Shown: in pieces, positions 45,582-54,749 of the stretch | How positions within the stretch are numbered: position 1 is the stretch's first letter | How the letters are laid out: each line of letters opens with the position of its first letter | Position numbers and translations under genes: made by a program | Notes under the pieces: generated by a model | The model's database searches: none | What the model was told of the DNA's origin: nothing | The model's input: the letters and a program-made list of their open reading frames with translations, nothing else | Origin: Mycolicibacterium sediminis | GTDB lineage: Bacteria; Actinomycetota; Actinomycetes; Mycobacteriales; Mycobacteriaceae | NCBI RefSeq assembly: GCF_010731735.1 | Contig: NZ_AP022588.1 | Span: 1,302,001 to 1,366,000, forward strand | Length of the DNA: 64,000 bases | Direction: 5' to 3'

Positions 45582-47837
45582 ATGACGAACGTACCCACGC
45601 GAACTCTGGCCGCCGTCGGCGAGGACGGCCTGCACCTGTACACCTGCCCGCTGTGTGAAGCCATGTGCGGGTTGGAGATTCAGGTGGCGGACGGCCACGT
45701 CGCCGGCGTCCGGCCCAACCGGTCGGACGTCTGGAGCCGCGGGCACATCTGTCCCAAGGGTGCATCGCTCGGTGCCCTGCACGAGGATCCCGACCGCATC
45801 CGGACGCCGATGATCAAGGTCGACGGCCAGTGGCAGGAGGTCGACTGGCCGACCGCGTTTCGCCGCTGCACCGAGCTGCTGACCCCCGTCATCGAGCAGT
45901 ACGGCATCGGCGCGGTCACTGCGTACACGGGAAACCCTCTGGCACATTCGTTCTCACTCGCCCGGTACGCGGGCATCCTGCTGGGGATGTCGGGGATGCC
46001 CATCACCTACAGCCCCGGCACCGTCGACCAGTGGCCCAAGAACCTGTCGTCGCACCTGATGTACGGCGGCTGGTGGAGCTTCCCGGTGCCCGACATCGAA
46101 CGCACCGATCTGCTGGTGGTGATGGGGGCGAACCCGGCGGCGTCGCAGGGTTCGCTGCTCGCCGCACCGGACGTGATGGGCATCCTCGGCGCGATTCGCA
46201 GGCGAGGCAAGGTCATCGTCATCGACCCCGTGCGCACCGCCACCGCCGACCGCGCCGACGAGTGGCTGCCCATCACGCCGGGCACGGATGCCGCGCTGCT
46301 GCTGGCGATCGTGCACGTGCTGTTCGACGAGGACCTGGTGAATCTCGGCGCCATGGCGCCCCACCTCGACGGCGTGGACGCCGTGCACGACGTCGCCGCC
46401 GAGTGGTCCCCGGATCGCGTCGCGGACGCCACCGGGATCACCGCCGATCGGATCCGTTCCCTCGCACGGGAACTCGCCGCCACGCCGCGCGCGGTCGTCT
46501 ACGGCCGGATCGGAACGTGCAACCAGGAGTTCGGCAGTCTGGCGAGCTGGCTCGTCGACGTGGTCAACATCCTCACCGGCCACTTCGACGTTCCCGGCGG
46601 CAGTATGTTCCCGACGCCCGCCGCGTGGTCGGTGACCGTGCAACCCATCCCCGGCCTCGAGGACGGTGCCCCCGAGTTCGGCCGGTACCGCACGCGCGTG
46701 CGCGGTGCGAAGGAGGTGCTCGGCCAGGTGCCGGTGTCGTGCATGGCCGAGGAGATCGCGACGCCGGGGGAGGGGCAGCTGAAGGCGCTCATCACCGTGG
46801 CCGGCAACCCCGTGCTGTCCACGCCGGCGGGCCACGCCCTCGACGAGGCGCTGCCCGGCCTCGACGCGATGATCTCGATCGACCTGTGGCTCAACGAGAC
46901 CACGCGCCACGCCGACGTCATCCTGCCCGGGTCGTCGCCGCTGGAGCAGCCGCACCACGACGACCTCATCCTCAACTTCGCGGTCCACAGCTTCGCCAAC
47001 TACTCGGCGCCCGTCTTCGCCAAGGCCGACCCGGATGCGCCCGACGAGTGGGAGATCCTGATCCGGCTCACCGGTCTGCTCACCGGGACGCCCGCCGAGG
47101 ACGTCGACGTCGCCGCCATCGACGACGGCTTCTTCGACTACATGTGCTTCACCCAGGGTCTCGACGGCGCCGCCGTACGTGCGCACTACGACCACGGCGG
47201 CCCCGAACGCATGCTCGACCTGACGTTGCGCACCGGCCCGTTCGGCGACCGGTACGGCGAGAAGCCGGACGGGCTGACGCTGGCCACGCTCAAGGGCGAA
47301 CCCGACGGCATCGACTTCGGTCCCATGGTGCCGCGCGTCCCCGAGGTGCTGGGCACCGCCGACCAGAAGATCCGGCTGGCGCCGCCGTACCTGCTCGCCG
47401 ACGTCCCGCGTCTCGCCGGGCGGCTCACCCGGGAACCCGACGACCTGGTGCTGGTCAGCCGACGGCACCTGCGCTCCAACAACTCCTGGCTGCACAACGT
47501 CGGCCCGCTGATGAAGGGCCGCGACCGCTGCACGCTGCTGATGCACGCCGACGACGCCCGCCGTCGGGGACTGTCGGACGGCGACCTGGTCAGCGTCACG
47601 TCGACGGGCGGTCGCATCGACGTGCCGGTCAAGGTCACCGACGCCATCAAGCGGGGCGTCGTCTCGATGCCGCACGGCTGGGGCCACGGCAAGCCGGGCA
47701 CCCGGCTCGGCGTCGCCAACGCCTCGCCGGGGGTGAACACCAATGTCCTGTCGCCGCCGGACTTCCTGGACGAGCCCTCGGGCAACGGTGCGCTCAACGG
47801 CATCCCGGTGACGGTCGTCGCCGCGTCGGCCTGGTAA
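45582..47837 (+). CDS. Molybdopterin-dependent oxidoreductase (Rv0197-like)
   Basis: A bis-MGD enzyme of the DMSO-reductase superfamily, 751 residues. The N-terminal [4Fe-4S] site uses Cys22, Cys25, Cys29 and Cys57 (C-x2-C-x3-C-x27-C). The MGD-binding parts follow: YSPGTVDQWPKN, LLVVMGANPAASQG, VIVIDPVRT and the C-terminal molydopterin-binding domain with SRRHLRSNNSWLHN and SMPHGWGHG. There is no Tat signal, so it is cytoplasmic. The substrate is unknown; formate dehydrogenase-like or other oxo-transfer is possible. The metal-ligand residue cannot be assigned with confidence. GAGGAGG precedes the ATG. Confidence 0.92.
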   Translation: MTNVPTRTLAAVGEDGLHLYTCPLCEAMCGLEIQVADGHVAGVRPNRSDVWSRGHICPKGASLGALHEDPDRIRTPMIKVDGQWQEVDWPTAFRRCTELLTPVIEQYGIGAVTAYTGNPLAHSFSLARYAGILLGMSGMPITYSPGTVDQWPKNLSSHLMYGGWWSFPVPDIERTDLLVVMGANPAASQGSLLAAPDVMGILGAIRRRGKVIVIDPVRTATADRADEWLPITPGTDAALLLAIVHVLFDEDLVNLGAMAPHLDGVDAVHDVAAEWSPDRVADATGITADRIRSLARELAATPRAVVYGRIGTCNQEFGSLASWLVDVVNILTGHFDVPGGSMFPTPAAWSVTVQPIPGLEDGAPEFGRYRTRVRGAKEVLGQVPVSCMAEEIATPGEGQLKALITVAGNPVLSTPAGHALDEALPGLDAMISIDLWLNETTRHADVILPGSSPLEQPHHDDLILNFAVHSFANYSAPVFAKADPDAPDEWEILIRLTGLLTGTPAEDVDVAAIDDGFFDYMCFTQGLDGAAVRAHYDHGGPERMLDLTLRTGPFGDRYGEKPDGLTLATLKGEPDGIDFGPMVPRVPEVLGTADQKIRLAPPYLLADVPRLAGRLTREPDDLVLVSRRHLRSNNSWLHNVGPLMKGRDRCTLLMHADDARRRGLSDGDLVSVTSTGGRIDVPVKVTDAIKRGVVSMPHGWGHGKPGTRLGVANASPGVNTNVLSPPDFLDEPSGNGALNGIPVTVVAASAW

Positions 47838-47846
47838 GGATGGACC

Positions 47847-48350
47847 GTGGGTAGAAACGAACGCTCGAAGATCGTCATGTCCGACGACGAGATCGTCGAG
47901 TTCATCGATCACAGCCGCACCGCGACCATGGCGACGGTGTCGCCCGGAGGGCGGCCGCACCTGGTCGCCATGTGGTACGCCGTCCTCGACGGCGAGGTCT
48001 GGTTCGAGACGAAGGCGAAGTCGCAGAAGGCGGTGAACCTCCGACGCGATCCGACGGTCACCGTGATGATCGAGGACGGCCTGACCTACGACACGCTCCG
48101 CGGCGTCTCGATCGACGGCACCGCCGAGATCGTCGACGACGACCCGGATCTGCTGCACCGTGTCGGCGTTAGCGTGTGGGAGCGCTACACCGGCCCCTAC
48201 ACCGACGAGATGAAGCCGTTCGTCGACCAGATGATGCACAACCGCATCGCCGTTCGCGTGGTGCCGTCCCGGCTGCGCAGCTGGGACCACCGCAAGCTGG
48301 GCATGCCCGAGATGCCCGTCGGCGGCACCACCGCGCAGTACCTGGGCTAG
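47847..48350 (+). CDS. PPOX-class F420-dependent oxidoreductase
   Basis: A split-barrel flavin/F420-binding protein of 167 residues: RTATMATVSPGGRPHLVAMWYAVLDGEVWFET, KAVNLRRDPTVTVMIEDG, YDTLRGVSIDGTAEIVDD. Mycobacterial relatives use F420H2 or bind haem/biliverdin; the exact reaction is unknown. GTG start 9 bp after the stop of the molybdopterin enzyme, so probably the same operon. Confidence 0.88.
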   Translation: MGRNERSKIVMSDDEIVEFIDHSRTATMATVSPGGRPHLVAMWYAVLDGEVWFETKAKSQKAVNLRRDPTVTVMIEDGLTYDTLRGVSIDGTAEIVDDDPDLLHRVGVSVWERYTGPYTDEMKPFVDQMMHNRIAVRVVPSRLRSWDHRKLGMPEMPVGGTTAQYLG

Positions 48351-49162
48351 CCCGCGGTCCTCGGTGTGAAGCCGGGGTTCGCCAGTGCCGTGGCCGTCGC
48401 CGAGCCGATGAGCCCCTCGCGGTCGAACATCGCCGCCGTCCCGGTGCCTACGCCTGCGTGGCCGGCGTGGGAGAGCGCGACGAGGCAGACGTCGGATCCC
48501 CGCGGCAGCCGGCTGAGCGTCAGGGTGTAGTCGGCATTGATGTAGTGCAGCCCGTCGGTGCCGTAGTGGGTCAGGGAACTCGCGACGTCCCCCGCCATGG
48601 CCGCGCGCACGAACGGCGTCGTCGGCTCGCCCTCGACCAGCGGACCGAGATCGCGCAGCCACACCGACTTCGGGCCGTCGTGCTGCCACTGCGTCAGGTC
48701 GAAGCTCCGTCCGGCGGCGGCGGGGTCCCTGCCGTACGCCCACACCAGCATCGACGTCCCGGCCGGTGCCTCGACGGTCTCGGGCGGGAGGGGTGGCGTC
48801 GCGAGCGGGCCGGTCCACACGTCACCGGGCGGGCGTTCGCCTCCACGCAGGAACAGCGCACTCGCGCGGGCGACCAGCACGTCGTCCTGCAGGAGCGCGA
48901 CGTCGAGCAGCGCGAGCCTGCGGCCCTGCCGAACGACGTTCGTACGCAAAATGATCGGCGCCATGGCCACGGGCCGCAGTAGGTCGACGGTCAGTCGGGC
49001 GGGGTGCAGCTGCGGGTCGGCGGCGCGTTCGGCGGCACGGCCGAGCATGCCGCCGACGAAGTTGCCGCTGATCGACGATCCCCACGGCCCCTTCGCCATC
49101 GCGGTCGGCACGAAGCCTGCGCCGTCGGGAACGAAGTACGCCTGGGCGGGAGGTGTCGTCAT
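48347..49162 (-). CDS. Acyl-CoA thioesterase-like (double hotdog) protein
   Basis: A TesB-like double hotdog of 271 residues. The first hotdog has GFVPTAMAKGPWGSSISGNFVGGMLGRAAE and RLTVDLLRPVAMAP. The second has HYGTDGLHYINADYTLTLSRLPRG and FDREGLIGSATATALAN. This family removes CoA from acyl-CoAs. The ATG at 49162 was chosen at the conserved start. Its end overlaps the convergent PPOX gene by 4 bp. It lies after the ketosynthase in the same direction (28 bp), suggesting joint lipid function. Confidence 0.85.
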   Translation of the reverse strand: MTTPPAQAYFVPDGAGFVPTAMAKGPWGSSISGNFVGGMLGRAAERAADPQLHPARLTVDLLRPVAMAPIILRTNVVRQGRRLALLDVALLQDDVLVARASALFLRGGERPPGDVWTGPLATPPLPPETVEAPAGTSMLVWAYGRDPAAAGRSFDLTQWQHDGPKSVWLRDLGPLVEGEPTTPFVRAAMAGDVASSLTHYGTDGLHYINADYTLTLSRLPRGSDVCLVALSHAGHAGVGTGTAAMFDREGLIGSATATALANPGFTPRTAG

Positions 49163-49190
49163 CGCATCCGACGATAACGCCGGCCCGTCA

Positions 49191-50375
49191 CTACGCCGCG
49201 CGCGTCCCCGGCGGTGCCAGCACCACCGCCGAGTTCTGACCACCCATGCCGAGCGACGTCTTCAGCGTCACCCCGCCGGTGATCGGAGTCGGCCCGTCCA
49301 GCAGGCGCGGGTGGCCCGGTGCCACGGTCGGCGGCGCGGGGATGACCCCGTGTTCGTATCCCAGCGCGGACGCGGCGACCTCGACCGCCGCCGCTGCTCC
49401 CTGGCAGTGGCCGGCCAGCGGCTTGACCGAGAAGATCTGCGGACGCGCGTCGAAGATCTCGTCGAGCACCCCGGCCTCGGCGGTGTCGCACTGCCGGGTG
49501 CCGGGACCGTGGGCGTTGAGGTACCGAACGTCCCCGGGGTGGACGCCGGACATGCGCAGCGCCTCCCGGACGCAGTCGTCGACGTGGGTGCGAGCCGGGT
49601 CGACGGACGTCACGTGGAAGGCGTCGTGCGTCATCGCGCCGCCGAGCAGCGAGGCGTAGGGGACGTCGCCTCCTGCGGACAGCACGAAGCTCACCGAGGC
49701 CTCCCCGACGGCGAAGCCGCGGCTGCCGTCCTGGAAGGGCCGGCACGCGTCGAGCGGTTCGGTGTCGACGACGGCCACCCCGAGCGCCACGAAGTGCTCC
49801 ACGTTCTCCGGGGTCAGGGAGAGGTCCGTCGCGACGAACACCACGTCGTCGACCATGCCGGTGTCGAGCCACGACTTGGCCGTGATTAGACCGGCGTTGC
49901 CGGAGGCGCACATCGCCGACACGTTCATCGCGGGTCCGTGAAAGCCGTACTCCTGCATCAGCATCGACACCGGTGTCGAGGGCATGAGGCCGAGGTAGCC
50001 GCGGACGTTGCGGCTGCCGCCGTCGGCCAGGTAGAACTCGCGCCACCCCTCGATCTCGGGGATGACGACGGCGTGCAGCAGGCCGACGCGGCGGCCGGGC
50101 GTCCAGCCGCGGCCCATGGCGTCGGTGAGGGCCTCGCGTGCGGCGAAGCGCATGGCCTGCGCCGATCTGCTGGCGCCGTCGCGCGGGTCGCCACCCGCCG
50201 GCACCCGCGCCAGCCAGGCGGCGTCGCCGTCCGCTCCGTACCCGGACACCAGTTCGGCGGCGGGCTTGCTGCTCAACAGTCCGTCCCAGAGCGGAGCGAC
50301 ACCCCACCCGTACCCGGTAACGGCACCGATGCCGACGATGTTGGTCGAGTCGTGCGCATTGACTGGTGCACCCAT
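49191..50375 (-). CDS. Beta-ketoacyl synthase (KAS II-like)
   Basis: A thiolase-fold condensing enzyme of 394 residues. The catalytic triad is Cys156 (VSAMCASGN), His289 (LNAHGPGT) and His323 (LAGHCQGA). The product is shorter and more divergent than housekeeping KasA/KasB, so it may serve a specialised lipid or polyketide. The ATG at 50375 begins MGAPVNAHDSTN before the conserved IVGIGAVTGYGWG; upstream reading lacks similarity. Neighbour of a thioesterase gene, and divergent from the diguanylate cyclase gene (164 bp). Confidence 0.88.
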   Translation of the reverse strand: MGAPVNAHDSTNIVGIGAVTGYGWGVAPLWDGLLSSKPAAELVSGYGADGDAAWLARVPAGGDPRDGASRSAQAMRFAAREALTDAMGRGWTPGRRVGLLHAVVIPEIEGWREFYLADGGSRNVRGYLGLMPSTPVSMLMQEYGFHGPAMNVSAMCASGNAGLITAKSWLDTGMVDDVVFVATDLSLTPENVEHFVALGVAVVDTEPLDACRPFQDGSRGFAVGEASVSFVLSAGGDVPYASLLGGAMTHDAFHVTSVDPARTHVDDCVREALRMSGVHPGDVRYLNAHGPGTRQCDTAEAGVLDEIFDARPQIFSVKPLAGHCQGAAAAVEVAASALGYEHGVIPAPPTVAPGHPRLLDGPTPITGGVTLKTSLGMGGQNSAVVLAPPGTRAA

Positions 50376-50539
50376 GTCTTGTCCTACCTTCGCGTGGTCG
50401 AGCCCGGATCGGACTCCACCACCATTGTTCAACCGCGGCGTCGTCATATCGAGCGGTAACGCTGATCGACCGCCTCGATGACCAGGCAATTCGGTGTATC
50501 TTGATGGCTTGAACGCCGAACCGACTCGCTGAGGACCGT

Positions 50540-52231
50540 GTGACACTGGGGGCTGAGGGGGACAGGGCCGCGGCGGACGTCAGCCAGACCGACGACTCCC
50601 CAGCGGAGCTGTCCGAGGCCAACAGGGAGTCCGCCGACGAGCGGTACCGGCGGCTGCTCGAACACAGTCCGGACGCGATCTGCGTGCACCAGGCGGGTCG
50701 CGTCGTCTACGTCAACAGGGCGGGCATCCGGTGGATGCGGGCCGAGTCCGCCGATCAGTTGGTGGGCAGCTTCATCACGACCTTCGTCGACCCGCAGTCG
50801 ATTCCGGCGATGCTGGACCGGATCTCCGGACTCCGCCGGCAGGGGGACATCTCCGAGTCGTCCGAGGCGATGATGTCGAGGCTCGACGGCACGCGGCTCG
50901 ACGTCGAGGCGGTCAGCGTCCTCACGGTCTGGGGTGGTGAGCCCGCCTACCAGGTCATCTTCCGCGACCTGTCCGCCCAGAAGGCGGCGCAGGCGTCGCT
51001 CAGCTATCAGGCGGCGCTGGTGCACCACGCGTCCGACGCGATCATCGCGACGACGGCCACCGGCGACGTCACCAGCTGGAATCCGGCCGCGGAGAGCGTC
51101 TACGGTCGGACCGCCGCCGAGGTGCTGGGCCGTCCCGTGACCGAAGCCGTTGGCGCCGAACTGAATCCGCAGAAGATCCTCCTCGAGAGCGGAGTCGTCA
51201 CCGACACTCACTACGCCGCCGACGGGACGCCGCGCACGGTGCGGGTGTCGGCTGCCGCGATGGACGACGGGTACGTGCTGCTGTGCACCGACAAGACCGC
51301 GCTGCGGCGGGCCGAGCAGCACTTCGAGAACGTGGTCAGCTCGCTCGACGAGGGCGTGCTGGTGCTCGACCACACCGGACGGGTCCTGTCGGTGAACCCG
51401 GCGGTGCGACGGCTGCTGGGGATGGCCGGCGACGAATTGGTGGTGGGCTATCGCGAACTCACCCGGCACTGGGCCGAGAACTGGGAGTACTCGGTGTTCG
51501 ACGTCGACGGCAATCAGATCCGGCCGCCGGACGACCCGCCGGTCATCGACACACTGCTGTACGGCACGTCGTTCCACGGGGAGGCTCGCAAGACGGTGTC
51601 CGAGGGCGACGAGGCCCATTGGCTGTCCATCAGCACGCGGCGACTCAATCCCGAAGAGGGCCGCAAGAGCGCCGTGCTGATCTCGTTCCGCGACGTGAGT
51701 TCCGAGCGGCTCGCGCGGCAGCGGCTGGCCCAGCAGGCCCTGCACGATCCGCTGACGGGACTCCCCAACCGGACCCACCTGGTCGACAGCGTCGCTCAGC
51801 TGCGCGAGGAGGGGCGCCTCGCCGCCGTCCTGTTCATCGATCTCGACGACCTCAAGGGCGTGAACGACTCACTCGGCCACGACGCCGGCGACCTGATGAT
51901 CAAGACGGCGGCGCAACGGCTGCGGACGTCCGTCCGTGCCGACGACGTGGTGTGCCGGTTCGCGGGTGACGAATTCGTGGTGCTGCTGGTCGGCCGCGTC
52001 GACGGCGGCGAGGGACTGCGCTCCATGACGGCGCGGATCCGCGACCTGTTGTCCGAACCGGTGGTCCTCGCCGGGGTCGCGGTACAGATGGGCGCCAGCA
52101 TGGGGGTAGTCGAGACGGGTCCCGACGACGACCGCGACGGTGAGACGCTGCTGCGCGTCGCCGACCGCGCGATGTACGCGGCCAAGGCCGACGGCCGTCG
52201 CACGGTGGTGTTCTCGACCGAGGGCGGTTAG
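50540..52231 (+). CDS. Diguanylate cyclase with three PAS domains
   Basis: Three PAS-type sensor modules (about 35-150, 155-265, 268-390) precede a GGDEF domain (about 395-560) in 563 residues. The active-site loop is AGDEF (475-479) instead of GGDEF, a variant seen in active enzymes, with the substrate residues FIDLDDLKGVND intact. The inhibitory site RxxD (Arg466-Asp469) lies exactly five residues before the loop. There is no EAL domain and no membrane helix. It would make c-di-GMP in the cytoplasm in response to a PAS-bound signal. GTG start; divergent from the ketosynthase gene. Confidence 0.9.
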   Translation: MTLGAEGDRAAADVSQTDDSPAELSEANRESADERYRRLLEHSPDAICVHQAGRVVYVNRAGIRWMRAESADQLVGSFITTFVDPQSIPAMLDRISGLRRQGDISESSEAMMSRLDGTRLDVEAVSVLTVWGGEPAYQVIFRDLSAQKAAQASLSYQAALVHHASDAIIATTATGDVTSWNPAAESVYGRTAAEVLGRPVTEAVGAELNPQKILLESGVVTDTHYAADGTPRTVRVSAAAMDDGYVLLCTDKTALRRAEQHFENVVSSLDEGVLVLDHTGRVLSVNPAVRRLLGMAGDELVVGYRELTRHWAENWEYSVFDVDGNQIRPPDDPPVIDTLLYGTSFHGEARKTVSEGDEAHWLSISTRRLNPEEGRKSAVLISFRDVSSERLARQRLAQQALHDPLTGLPNRTHLVDSVAQLREEGRLAAVLFIDLDDLKGVNDSLGHDAGDLMIKTAAQRLRTSVRADDVVCRFAGDEFVVLLVGRVDGGEGLRSMTARIRDLLSEPVVLAGVAVQMGASMGVVETGPDDDRDGETLLRVADRAMYAAKADGRRTVVFSTEGG

Positions 52232-52247
52232 CGTCGCCGGCGCCCGT

Positions 52248-52628
52248 TCAGAGGTCGCCGTTCAGCGCCTGCTTCGCCGCCCATACGTCTGCGGCGCCGA
52301 TGACCGACAGGACGCCCATGGCCACTGCGCCGCGTCTGCGGTCGGCGCCGGGTCCGGTGAGCGCCGCCGCGAGCAGCGCCACGTCGAGCACGTCGCCGAC
52401 CACCCGGGTCCACACCAGCCTTCGCGAGCCGAGCAGGATCGCCAGTCCGTGCCCGCATTCGCGTACGCCCAGGAGTCGGAGCACCTTCCGGGCCCGGTCG
52501 GTGGGTACGACGCCGGCCATCCGGGCGACGCCGTCGGGGGCGACGAGTTCGGATAGGCCTAGGCCGACGCTGGTGACGCCGAGCGAAGTTGCGAGCGTGC
52601 GGGATGCGGTGGTCGTGGGGACGGTCAT
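52248..52628 (-). CDS. Small membrane protein, DUF4267-like
   Basis: A 126-residue protein with three or four hydrophobic helices: LATSLGVTSVGLGLSELVAPDGVARMAGV, GVRECGHGLAILLGSRRLVWTRVVGDVLDVALLAAAL and GAVAMGVLSVIGAADVWAAKQAL. The pattern resembles small actinobacterial membrane proteins often fused to or near cyclase/dehydrase-like proteins. Function unknown. The ATG at 52628 is chosen at the conserved start. Convergent with the cyclase gene, 16 bp apart. Confidence 0.72.
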   Translation of the reverse strand: MTVPTTTASRTLATSLGVTSVGLGLSELVAPDGVARMAGVVPTDRARKVLRLLGVRECGHGLAILLGSRRLVWTRVVGDVLDVALLAAALTGPGADRRRGAVAMGVLSVIGAADVWAAKQALNGDL

Positions 52629-52690
52629 GCGCGGCACGTACCCGGGCCGGCGGCGATCATGCGGGCCGGATCGGGCGGAGGCGCGGACGG

Positions 52691-53002
52691 CTAACCGGCG
52701 TCGGTGACGTCCGCGTACTCCGGGTGCTTCTCGATGTAGTGCGCGACCATCGAGCAGCTCGGCACGATGCGCAGTCCCTCCGCCTTGGTCGCCTTCAGCG
52801 CCTCTGCGACGAGGATCGTGCCCAGGCCGCGTCCTTCGTAGGCGGTGTCGACCTCCGTGTGCGGGAAGATGCGACGGCCGTCGCGGTCGTGATAGTCGGC
52901 AAGGCCGACGGTGCGGCCCTCGACGGCGATGGTGAAACGGCCGGGTTCCTCGGTGACGGTCGCCGTCGCGCCGGTCTTGTCGGTCGTGGTCTCGGAATCC
53001 AT
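52691..53002 (-). CDS. GNAT-like N-acetyltransferase (YjdJ-type, short)
   Basis: The 103 residues form a minimal GNAT fold. They show FTIAVEGRTVGLADYHDRDGRRIFPHTEV, the acetyl-CoA-binding loop EGRGLGTILVAEAL and the C-terminal IVPSCSMVAHYIEKHPEY. These short enzymes are related to YjdJ/GCN5-like proteins; the substrate is unknown. It lies 9 bp after the pirin gene and is probably co-transcribed with it. Confidence 0.85.
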   Translation of the reverse strand: MDSETTTDKTGATATVTEEPGRFTIAVEGRTVGLADYHDRDGRRIFPHTEVDTAYEGRGLGTILVAEALKATKAEGLRIVPSCSMVAHYIEKHPEYADVTDAG

Positions 53003-53011
53003 GGGGCTCCC

Positions 53012-53983
53012 TCAGTGGCCGGGATTGTGACGGGGTCGCAACCTGCCGTTGGGCAGGGGCGGCGCGGGCAGGCGGCCGCCCGGGTAGCCGGACACCTCGC
53101 CGAACCGCTCCCCTCGATGGTGCCACTCCTCGCGGAACTCGACGATCTCGTCGTGGGTCCGACCGACGAAGTTCCACCACATGACCAGTTCCTCGGTGAA
53201 CGGTGGGCCACCCAGCACCAGCACCCGCGCCGGCGTCTCGCCACGGTTTACGAGTTCGAGCCGGTCGCAGCCGACGGACTGAAACCACAGGTCGCCGACC
53301 CCGAGAGCGTCGCCGCGGGCGTCGACGTCGCCGCGGTCGAGCAGGACGCCGTGTTCGAAGTCGCGGTCCACGTCGAACGCCACGGTGCCGCGCGGCGCGA
53401 GATCGACCTGCGCTCCGAGCAGCGGCGTGAAGGTTTGCACGGGGGAGTGGTCGCCTGCCAGTTCGCCGAGGAACACGCGCACGGTCGCGTCGCCGACGGT
53501 GCGGGCGACCGGCGCGTGGTAGGCGAAGTCGCGGTCGGTGTCGCGATCGGCGTCCGGTAGCGCGACCCACAGTTGCGCCCCGTGCAGCGTGTCGGTGGTC
53601 GCCGTGGACACCTCCGAATGGCAGATGCCCGACCCCGCCGTCATCAGGTTGAGTTCGCCGGGGCGCACCATCGCGTGCACGCCCGCACTGTCGCGGTGCT
53701 CGATCTCGCCCTCGAACAGCCAGCTCACCGTCTGCAGCCCGGTGTGCGGGTGCGGCGGCACGTCCATCCCGGTGCCGGATGCGACGCGGTGCGGACCGTA
53801 GTGGTCGGCGAAGCACCAGGCGCCGATCATCGAGCGCTCCCGTTGCGGCAGCGTGCGGCGCACCCGGATGGCTCGGGGGCCGCCCAGGGGGACGTCGCGC
53901 GGGTGCAGGACCCCGGTCGACACGTCTGCGAATGTCGATGCACCGCAGGCGACTTCGTCGGGCCGCGCGTCGGTGTTGCTCAC
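53012..53983 (-). CDS. Pirin-family bicupin
   Basis: The 323-residue bicupin has the pirin metal site in the N-terminal cupin: DVPPHPHTGLQTVSWLFEGEIEHRDS, and MTAGSGICHSEVS with the later His/Glu. The C-terminal cupin (about 190-300) includes FVGRTHDEI. Pirins act as quercetinase-like dioxygenases or redox sensors; which one is open. GTG start. Possible operon with the GNAT gene downstream and the EVE gene upstream (9 bp). Confidence 0.9.
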   Translation of the reverse strand: MSNTDARPDEVACGASTFADVSTGVLHPRDVPLGGPRAIRVRRTLPQRERSMIGAWCFADHYGPHRVASGTGMDVPPHPHTGLQTVSWLFEGEIEHRDSAGVHAMVRPGELNLMTAGSGICHSEVSTATTDTLHGAQLWVALPDADRDTDRDFAYHAPVARTVGDATVRVFLGELAGDHSPVQTFTPLLGAQVDLAPRGTVAFDVDRDFEHGVLLDRGDVDARGDALGVGDLWFQSVGCDRLELVNRGETPARVLVLGGPPFTEELVMWWNFVGRTHDEIVEFREEWHHRGERFGEVSGYPGGRLPAPPLPNGRLRPRHNPGH

Positions 53984-53992
53984 CGGCCCACC

Positions 53993-54427
53993 CTAGCTCC
54001 GTCGGGTGGGTACCACCGGCGTCATGGCGCTTCGGATGACCCCGAAGTCGTGCTCCTCGATCGCGAATGCGCCCGCCCTGAACCGGTAGCCCCAGCGCGA
54101 CGTGTCGACGATGAAGTCGAGGTCGTCGAGCAGCGGCCGGATCGGCGTCTCGACGCACGGCTCGAAGCGCATCCCGCGCCGCCACGGTTGGAACTCCGGG
54201 TCGAGATCGGCCTGATAGACCTCGTCGTCGGTGACCTGGCCGAGGGCGGTGAACGCCTGCAGGGGCGCGCCGTCGGGGTAGTCGGTCTTCGGCGAGTAGA
54301 AGACGATCCAATCGTCCTTTGCCATCTTGCGCAGCATGTGCGGCTTGCCGTGGTTGGCCTGTGTGAAGCCGCCGGCCACCCCGCGCAGGACGTGTCCTCG
54401 GCTGACCGTGTTGATCCAGTACGTCAT
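53993..54427 (-). CDS. EVE-domain protein
   Basis: A single EVE (PUA-like) domain in 144 residues: MTYWINTVSRGHVLRGVAGGFTQANHGKPHMLRKMAKDDWIVFYSPK, and FTALGQVTDDEVYQ. EVE domains are thought to recognise modified bases in DNA or RNA. The family length is usual. It heads the leftward run EVE-pirin-GNAT. The 322 bp upstream have DnaA-box-like 9-mers. Confidence 0.88.
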   Translation of the reverse strand: MTYWINTVSRGHVLRGVAGGFTQANHGKPHMLRKMAKDDWIVFYSPKTDYPDGAPLQAFTALGQVTDDEVYQADLDPEFQPWRRGMRFEPCVETPIRPLLDDLDFIVDTSRWGYRFRAGAFAIEEHDFGVIRSAMTPVVPTRRS

Positions 54428-54749
54428 GCCGCCACGCTAGGAGCGCAGGGCGACAGATCCGGCGGTTGATCCACAGTGGCGAATTCATCCACAGCCAGTG
54501 CGGACGCGGTTGCGAGGGCCCTGAAACGAGGAGAGCCGCCGACGCGTGAACGTCGACGGCTTCCAAGTACGGCCCCGCCTATGCGCCTCTCGGCAAGTGG
54601 TCGCTCTCGGCGACTTAAGGGGTGGTACCCGGGGCATTGTCCGGGGCCGTACGAATAGCTTAACGGCCTCGCGCCGAAGATTGTTCCTACTGCGGTCACG
54701 AATTTTGCGACCCCGCTGCCGTCCCCTCGAATCGACAGCGGGGCGCGCG
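54428..54749. other. Gap with two DnaA-box-like 9-mers
   Basis: No gene seen on either strand. TGATCCACA (54467-54475) and TCATCCACA (54485-54493) are directly repeated 18 bp apart, each one base off the DnaA-box consensus TTATCCACA. They lie 40-66 bp upstream of the EVE gene start. Confidence 0.4.

Noticed and set aside
45954..48818. Antisense open frame of about 950 codons opposite the molybdopterin oxidoreductase
   Set aside because: Arg/Val/Asp-rich shadow composition. The sense strand has clear Fe-S and pterin motifs throughout.
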